Assembly: GCF_963675165.1 (NCBI RefSeq)
Contig: NC_087379.1
Span: 1,001,001 to 1,065,000 of the forward strand
Length of the DNA stretch: 64,000 nt
Direction: 5' to 3'
DNA from: Halichondria panicea
Lineage: Eukaryota > Porifera > Demospongiae > Suberitida > Halichondriidae
The position numbers were made by a program, and so were the translations under genes. Below, piece after piece: positions 57,869-64,000 of the stretch (the stretch's first letter is position 1; the number at the start of each line of letters is the position of its first letter). The notes under the pieces were generated by a model, which was given only the letters and a program-made list of their open reading frames with translations, made no database searches and had not been told where the DNA came from.

Positions 57869-60800
57869 GCGTGGAGTGTACAGTGCGTCTAGTGGTCTGA
57901 GGGTGGCCTATCTCAGTGGGAGCTACCAGGGGAGGACCTATCAGCATCAAGACAAAGGAGATAATCTATTGGTCAGTTCTCTTCCCAATCACCTGGAGAA
58001 GTTGTTGAACTAGTTTTTGTTTCTCCCTCTAGCGACCATATTTCACTGACTCTGATGTGTCCTGGCTGGAGGGTCAGTGCAGTGGAGAGGGCTACCGTGG
58101 AGTGGACATTCTCCTCACCTCTGATTGGCCCGGGGCAGTGGACAAGTTCACAGTGGCTCCTGTGAGACCTAGCTCCCAGTTATTGTAGGATGGACCAGTA
58201 CCTTAATAATACCTTATGCTCATGCAGGACGGACTGGACCTGAGTGCAGTGGGGGCAAAGCCTCTGAGTAAACTGGCCATGTGTCTCAAGCCACGCTACC
58301 ATTTTGCAGCTCTACACCAAACCTTCTATGAGAGAATACCGTACAGGTACGTTCAGTATGCTCACCTGCATTATTAGTGTCAGCTCTTTAAATAGAGTTC
58401 TGTTGGTACAATTTCTTGATTTTTTGAGTCCGTTCAGGCCATTGTCAAAACTGGTTGAAAATAATTAACACATCATCTGAAAGGCATCTCTCTACATGTA
58501 TGTCTGAAAATGAATGTGATTGGACCAACAGAACTTAAAGTTTTGACTGTTCGAAGATACTTCATTTAACGCTTGTAATTATACGTACATGTTACATGTC
58601 CTCATCTTTAAATCCCTACACAGTAATACCTCCACAACTTTTGATGCTAACTGTATTGTGCTTCATTTCATGCAGGAATCACAAAATCCTCCAAGGCAAG
58701 CCACATCATGTGACACGATTCTTAGCTTTGGCTCAAGTGGGAAATCCAGACAAGAAGAAAAGAGTGAGTTGAAATCATTCTAGTCCCATTAGTATTACAT
58801 GTTATTAATGATGACATCATCTTCATACCTGCAGTACCTGTATGCATTCTCTGTCACACCCATGAGCTCCATGGACGAGAAAGAGCTGACTCAGCAACCA
58901 CCCACTGCCACCAACTGTCCCTACACTGAACTAGTCAAATTTTTGGTAAGGAAAACTATTATCCCATAATGTCTATGTAGCTATCGTTGAAGGGCCAATA
59001 TACCAATTTTCCAAACAAGACTTGCGTTATGTAGCACTCTGAGAGTCCTATCTCTAGATATCACCATTTGTGTTGTAGTTCAAATCCACCATGTTTGCAG
59101 AGGTCAAAGTTTATTGTGTACCTACCCCACACACTGTGCAGAGGGAGTCTCAAGAGGAGGCTGGGCCTAACTTCTTCTTTGACAAGAGGGCTCTTGATTT
59201 TGCTCATCGCAAACAGAAGAGACAACAGGACGGAGGACCCCCTGCAAAGAGACGACCCCCTCCCCAGCCCAGGGGACCGTGCTGGTTCTGTCTGGGGGGC
59301 AAGGAGGTGGAGAAACATCTCGTGGTCTCCATCGGAGATCATGTGAGATAGAGTGTGTTGTACTTGCTAATACTGCACATACAAAATACAATGTAGCTCA
59401 CAAATAGCAGACCACTAACAGTTTGTATTGTATACCCTATATAGACGTACCTGGCTTTATCCAAGGGTGGGATGGTACCAGAGCATGTGCTGGTCCTACC
59501 CATCGGTCACTATGCAGCCTCCACTGACGCACCACCAGTGAGTTCATGTGCTGTGTGTACCACTGCTGTGTGTGTATAGTCATTGTTTGTATTGTGGAGA
59601 GTATGTTTCCATGCTCTGTGTGTACTATTTAGCAGTCTGTAGTGGTCAGCCTGTAAGCAGGCCACCCTCTATAATACAGCCAGGTTAATGGGCCCCAAAG
59701 TCTCCATAGCATGTGTTTGGACCTGTGTTAGCAGACCACCTCTTTAGTACAGCCACTGTTGGTCTGCCCACTGTGTAAGCAGAGATCACTATACCATATA
59801 TCATGCATGTACACTGTATGACCTGTGCTCTATTACTGTAGGAGGTTTTGGAGGAGCTTGGAAAGTTTAAGAGTGCTCTGAGGAAGTACTTCAACAGCAA
59901 AGATCAGTCGTGTGTCATCTTCGAGAGAAACTACAAATCACAGCATCTTCAACTACAGGTCAGTACCGTCAAGGCCGTATTATCATGTGATGTGATTGAT
60001 ACTGTATGGTTGGTGTGTTGAGATTAGGCTACAAGGTTTTGAGGGCAAACAGAGGAATGTGATTTCTCTTTTTATGGTTCAGGGACTCTTTCAGCTGCCA
60101 TAACTTGAATTCTGTGTATTCAATTTCAACGGTTTTATGATTAATTTTCATCTAAAAGAGATCATGATGTCATTCCAAGAACCAATATAGATCTTTGAAA
60201 TCTTATTTGTGAAGCCATTAGCATTCGCAAACTTACATAATTATGTGGAAACATTGTATAAATACGGTACATGTTAGTGTGTGTATGGTAGATGTGTTGA
60301 CTGATAGTTGTGTATGGTTAGTGTGTGATGGTAATGGTGGTCACTGTAGGTTATTCCAGTGACCAAGATTCCATCTGATGCTCTGAGACAAGCCTTCATA
60401 GATTATGGGTGGAGTATGGGGGTGTGGCTTGAGACTGTGCCCAGGGAAACACCACCCTCAGAGGTAACACACACACATCATAGCTGTACCATGTTCTACG
60501 TACCATTCTCTAAGCCTTTTATAGCCTCGATTCTAGGCCGATTAAAATACGGCCTGGTACCTATTGCATGGTGATAGTGCGCATGCGCTAGTTTATTCAC
60601 CAGAATCCTTTCTCTCATCTATGTTCTATCTATGTACATCAGCTTAGTATTGCGTTGTTTCAGAAGGCTTTCACACTAGTCTAAAGTCAGAAGAGGCTCT
60701 CATCTACCTCTATGACGGTTGTATGGTCAGGATGTCTTACCTTAGATCTGTACAGTCTATGGGAAGTGTATGGTGCCTCTTGACTTCTACTTGCGAAGAC

Positions 60801-61281
60801 AACCCAGCTATAGGACCATCCTAGACTTACATGTAGATGAGAGCCTTAAAATTAGTGTTCAAGCCTTCTAGACCAACGCAATAGATGACATAAGCCACAG
60901 CTTCACAGAACTCAGTCATGGAGATAAAATATTACGGAACATTATTATTCTTATTAAACGGTATAATTTACGTTCGTAGTACGATTACCCATATTCTGAG
61001 TAATTTGAAGCGCATGCGCACTATCACTCCTACAATAGGTATGTACCAGGCCGTACGTTTCTCTCTCCAATTTGGAAGGTAATTAAAAACCAATTAATGA
61101 CATGTTGAATGCTTTTATTGGTTGCAATATCGTCTGCAGGGAGTTGTTGGCTGATCCTCTCGTTCTGATTCTGCCCAATTGGATCAACTGGAAGTCGTGT
61201 GTGGCAACAAAGGACGAGGAGACGAAAGCTGCTCTAGAAATGAGGAAGAACTTTGAACCATATTATTTTGATTTCACATGA
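57869..61281 (+). pseudogene. CWF19L1: CWF19L1-like gene lacking exons 1-4 and 14 (CWF-D)
   Basis: Starts inside exon 5 (RGVYSASSGLRVAYLSG) at the fusion with KK-D. Exons 6-13 are open, including [49 protein letters not shown] and VIPVTKIPS. Exon 14 and the AC repeat are deleted: the MITE's right part (about 61054) runs straight into tttctctctccaatttggaa of exon 15. The last exon, ELLADPLVLILPNW to DFT and TGA, is present. No promoter or start remains. Confidence 0.85.
60532..61054. mobile_element. MITE with TAGCC left end, right end deleted
   Basis: Left flank agcctttta and TAGCCTCGATTCTAGGCCG as in the other copies, with the internal hairpin partly kept. The right terminus is cut off by the deletion that joins exon 15. 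Confidence 0.7.
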
Positions 61282-61455
61282 ACTGACAACGATGATTAAT
61301 TTCTTTATTTTCACTTTTACTTTTGTATAATTGACGTTTTGTGTATTAGCTAGTTGTCCAATAATAATTATGGTTGGCCATATATATTATATAGTTATAG
61401 GAGTGCAGATCAATATCAGTGGGCAATTATTTTCCTTGTCCCAATGTTGTATTAG

Positions 61456-61530
61456 AATGCTGTCCATGAGGGTAGTTATGCTGACATTGCAATAGTCAAT
61501 AAGGGGGAGGGGCTGGTTGCATGCTATACA
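61456..61530 (-). pseudogene. 5' scrap of a lost DNAJC25 copy
   Basis: gctgtccatgagggtagtta with gaggggctggttgcatgcta again sits between a CWF19L1 3' end and a kelch 3' end. Confidence 0.5.
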
Positions 61531-61668
61531 CACATTATATACCTCTACTTATACTGTAACCTCTACTAGTAATTAGTACCATGCAAGCTAGTATAACATG
61601 TTTCACTCTAGAAAACAATTATCATGAAAATTTGGGTTATTTATAATTTTATAATTATACCAAAACAA

Positions 61669-62586
61669 TTAAGAAATAGTTGTTGCAGTTCTAATTTTAT
61701 ACACAGTAGATTGTCTTCTTTTGTTACTTCCCCCAATCATAAGGCACTGTGATGGAGACAGTGACACAGTGGCAGCGTATGCTATAGGAGATGGTAGATC
61801 ACCAACGTAGAGCCAGGAGTCCATCGAGGATGAGTAGGCGTAGATCCTTTGAGTGGCTTTATGTTCACTATTCACTCCACCAACAGCAAAGAGGGTGTCG
61901 GATATCGTTACAGGGGAGGGCCGGTAAGACGGTGTGTTGGATATTGTATTCCAGACAGAGTCGGCTTTGTTGGCACTCCCATCATCCTGTCGGTCTGCTG
62001 AGATGAGCTTGTCGACTTGAGCAGCACACACCTTGTTTAGATTCTTGTCGTCATATCCCCCCATTAGGTACACTGTGTTGTTGTAGACAATTCCTCTTTG
62101 GTCACGACAAGCATACGGTAGTCTGCCTGTTTCGCTCCACTGGGAGGTGCTGATGTTGTAGATCTCAACATTATCAGTGCAGTCACGAGAGCCCAACACA
62201 CCTCCTGCTACGACTAGATGTGTTGGGAGACTAACGACTGCTGGCCACATCCTCGCTGTGGGCATGGGTGGGATCGTCTGTTTCCATGTCTTTCTTTTGT
62301 TAAACACATGTACCACGTTGGATGTAGAGAAGGGTAAATCCAGACCACCAACTGCTACCAGTTCACCTTTGACCTCCCCTAGACCAAAATATCGTACAGG
62401 AAGTCTGGGCAGAGTTGACCAGACGTCTTGTGGCGGATCGTAACAGTAGACACAGTGCTTGTCATCATCGTCATAACAGAATCCTGCACCATAGTAGACC
62501 TTGCCATTGATGGTTACCGCTAGTCCCTCAGACATCTTCACTGGAGCCTCAGAGCACTGACTGTAGGACAACTGAACCTGTAGGGA
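61669..62586 (-). pseudogene. Orphan kelch exon of a kinase-kelch gene (KK-E)
   Basis: One open exon of 306 codons including stop, starting at the usual CTCCAG acceptor (SLQVQLSYSQCSEAPVKM) and ending ATTIS. Kelch repeats are complete with a fourth loop set: YYGAGFCYDDDDKH, AVGGLDLPFSTSN, VAGGVLGSRDCTDN, MGGYDDKNLN, AVGGVNSEHKAT; TARMWPAVV and ACRDQRG before blades. No kinase exon appears up to 64000; homology of the upstream intron ends at about 63760 inside a MITE. It may continue beyond the window, but a plus-strand exon at 63867 argues against it. Confidence 0.7.
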
Positions 62587-62928
62587 CTGGAGAATACAGA
62601 GAGTCAATAACTTGTGTGTTGCATGATTGTGTAGCTTGTAATTAAGAGCATTTGGAATGTATTACCATAGCAACAAAAAATATTATCAGTAATCGATCCT
62701 GTGGGACACAAATTATTCTAATTTGAGGGTTATTTATATAATAGTGATTATCATACTGCAACATAATATATTCACAGATTATACGGTAGCCGATTGATTC
62801 TTATTGCCGAGGCATCGCAAACAGAATTTTCAGAATACCTTGGTGGAACGTTAATATACACAACAACTTCCATTCTAAACCTAGGCACTGCATAATGTAC
62901 TTGGCGATCAATTGGAACATTAAACAGT

Positions 62929-63601
62929 TACCGTAAAAAGACCTCGATTTACAGCGACCCTCTAAAATATGCGACACCCAATTATTATTTTTTTAATGTC
63001 GTATTCTGTGTAAAGGTAAATGTAGCCACTCCCTAGCAGTGGCGGATCTAGGATTCTTGAAAGGGGGGTTCCAGGGCTCTGAGCGGGTCAAGGACTGTTA
63101 TTTTACCTAGTTCATCACTTCTTTGAAACAGTGAGCATGCGCATTAACACACGGAATTTTTTCCTAAAAAAAGGTCATGACTTTTCATAAGCAATCTGCA
63201 TGCACTACGCTGGAGAGTTTTTAGCTTTCATAGTCACTGAAACTGCACAGACAAAGCTTCGCAGGACTAACAAGGACTAAAGGTAAGTGAGAAGTGCATG
63301 TGAAAGCTAGTAAGAAAGGAACAACTTGCTAACTAGTTGCTTGAGCCTCCCACTCATTTCTTTCCCAAAGGGGGGTTCAATTGAACCCAAAGAACCCCCT
63401 CTGGATCCACCACTGCCTAGCATCGATTGTAGCCCACTGGAAAATCAGTGTTTTTAAGCGGCCTGAAATCAAGGCAAGTAGACTCTGTAAAGTTACCTCC
63501 AATTCCCTCTAAATATGCGACACCAGGACTTCAATATAAATGTTCAACCTCTGGCTTCGTAATTATTAAAAAGTGTCGCTTTAAATCGAGGTCTTACGGT
63601 A
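62929..63601. mobile_element. MITE with TACCGTAA termini, carrying a nested insertion
   Basis: Ends TACCGTAAAAAGACCTCG and CGAGGTCTTACGGTA are inverted, with inner arms gatttacagcgac / gtcgctttaaatc. A second element (63037-63415) sits inside. Noncoding. Confidence 0.75.
63037..63415. mobile_element. hAT-like MITE nested in the 62929 element
   Basis: Starts CAGTGGCGGATCTAGGATT and ends CTGGATCCACCACTG, inverted over about 15 bp, flanked by cctag on both sides. Near its right end aaggggggttcaattgaacc forms a small palindrome. Confidence 0.65.
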
Positions 63602-63656
63602 CTTACTTCTATTAGAGTGGTGATACAATAAGAGATATGACAGTCATGTTTAGGTG

Positions 63657-63760
63657 CAGTGGCGTACGAAGCAATTTCTCAATGGGGGGGGGGGGGGGGG
63701 GCTGTAGTTTTTTTAGTGTAAGGCTATTTACATAGTATAGCTTGGATAAGTCATCTCTAC
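63657..63760. mobile_element. Truncated hAT-like MITE with long G-run
   Basis: CAGTGGCGTACGAAGC matches the 57418 element; a run of about 16 G follows. Homology to the 57.4-kb copy stops at catctctac (63760), so the right end is missing. Confidence 0.6.
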
Positions 63761-63866
63761 CCGATTATACGCCGCAGACGCATTTATGCGTCATGTCGGT
63801 ATGACGCCATAGACGCATTTTTGCGTCAACCGCAGTAATCCGGCTTCTCTCTGCTCTAAAGAAACC
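63761..63866 (+). promoter_or_regulatory. Putative promoter with CRE-like TGCGTCA/TGACGCC cluster
   Basis: Within about 60 bp there are two TGCGTCA and one TGACGCC, with paired GACGCA...TGCGTC that can fold. These resemble ATF/CREB-type half sites and end about 40 bp before an ATG with the context gaaaccATG. Confidence 0.4.
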
Positions 63867-63926
63867 ATGTACCAGGGAGCGGCTGCTGCTATTTTAACGC
63901 TACTACTACGTCCAGTTACTGTTCAG
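63867..63926 (+). CDS. First coding exon of an unknown secreted or membrane protein
   Basis: ATG at 63867 in a good context opens MYQGAAAAILTLLLRPVTVQ, 20 codons ending exactly at a CAG/GTAAGT donor in phase 0. The hydrophobic AAAAILTLLL core looks like a signal peptide. The rest lies beyond the window. Short, so it could be chance. Confidence 0.4.
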
Positions 63927-64000
63927 GTAAGTATATATGTAGTCAAAACTTTGTACTGTGCAGAAAATATTTTGGCAATACACGCTTGAATATGTAGCTA

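Overview
The window looks like metazoan, probably demosponge, nuclear DNA (Amphimedon-like is my guess from memory). Genes are spliced through many short GT-AG introns of about 60-150 bp in AT-rich DNA with many small inverted-repeat transposons and AC microsatellites. Five gene families were recognised by reading translations: (1) a TKL-type protein kinase with a long coiled coil and a C-terminal kelch propeller (called KK here, minus strand); (2) CWF19L1, a splicing-linked CwfJ/HIT-like protein (plus strand); (3) DNAJC25-like membrane J-proteins (minus); (4) a tail-anchored Bcl-2/Bak-like protein (minus); (5) a REXO4/ISG20-like exonuclease exon (minus).

Layout. The ancestral unit seems to be DNAJC25(-) / KK(-) / CWF19L1(+), with KK and CWF19L1 head to head across a short shared promoter. 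1-2235 is the tail of a CWF19L1 copy. 2237-2571 is the orphan 3' end of an unknown gene. Then follow Bcl-2-like (3062-3796), DNAJC25 copy 1, KK-A (7055-10159), CWF-A (10629-15114), KK-B (15485-18338) and CWF-B (18855 onward). About 15 kb of this (508 to about 15530) is repeated almost perfectly at 22555-37595 with an offset of 22047 bp, giving a second Bcl-2-like gene, DNAJC25 copy 2, KK-A' and CWF-A'. KK-C and CWF-C follow (37548-46318). The right third is decayed: REXO4 exon, DNAJC25 pieces 3 and 4, minisatellites, a KK coiled-coil scrap fused to a 5'-truncated CWF19L1 (57588-61281), an orphan kelch exon (KK-E), nested MITEs, and the first exon of a new gene at 63867.

Main result. All four full KK copies are open with every catalytic kinase motif, while every CWF19L1 copy and all four DNAJC25 copies carry lesions or are truncated. 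Across KK-A, B, C and E the kelch framework is nearly invariant, but changes cluster in the loops after each Gly-Gly and before the next blade. Those are the two loop sets that form one face of a kelch propeller, the face Keap1 uses to bind its ligand. This looks like a tandemly amplified kinase family whose recognition surface is being diversified, perhaps a sensor or recognition system. That role is inference; the sequence shows only the architecture and the clustering.
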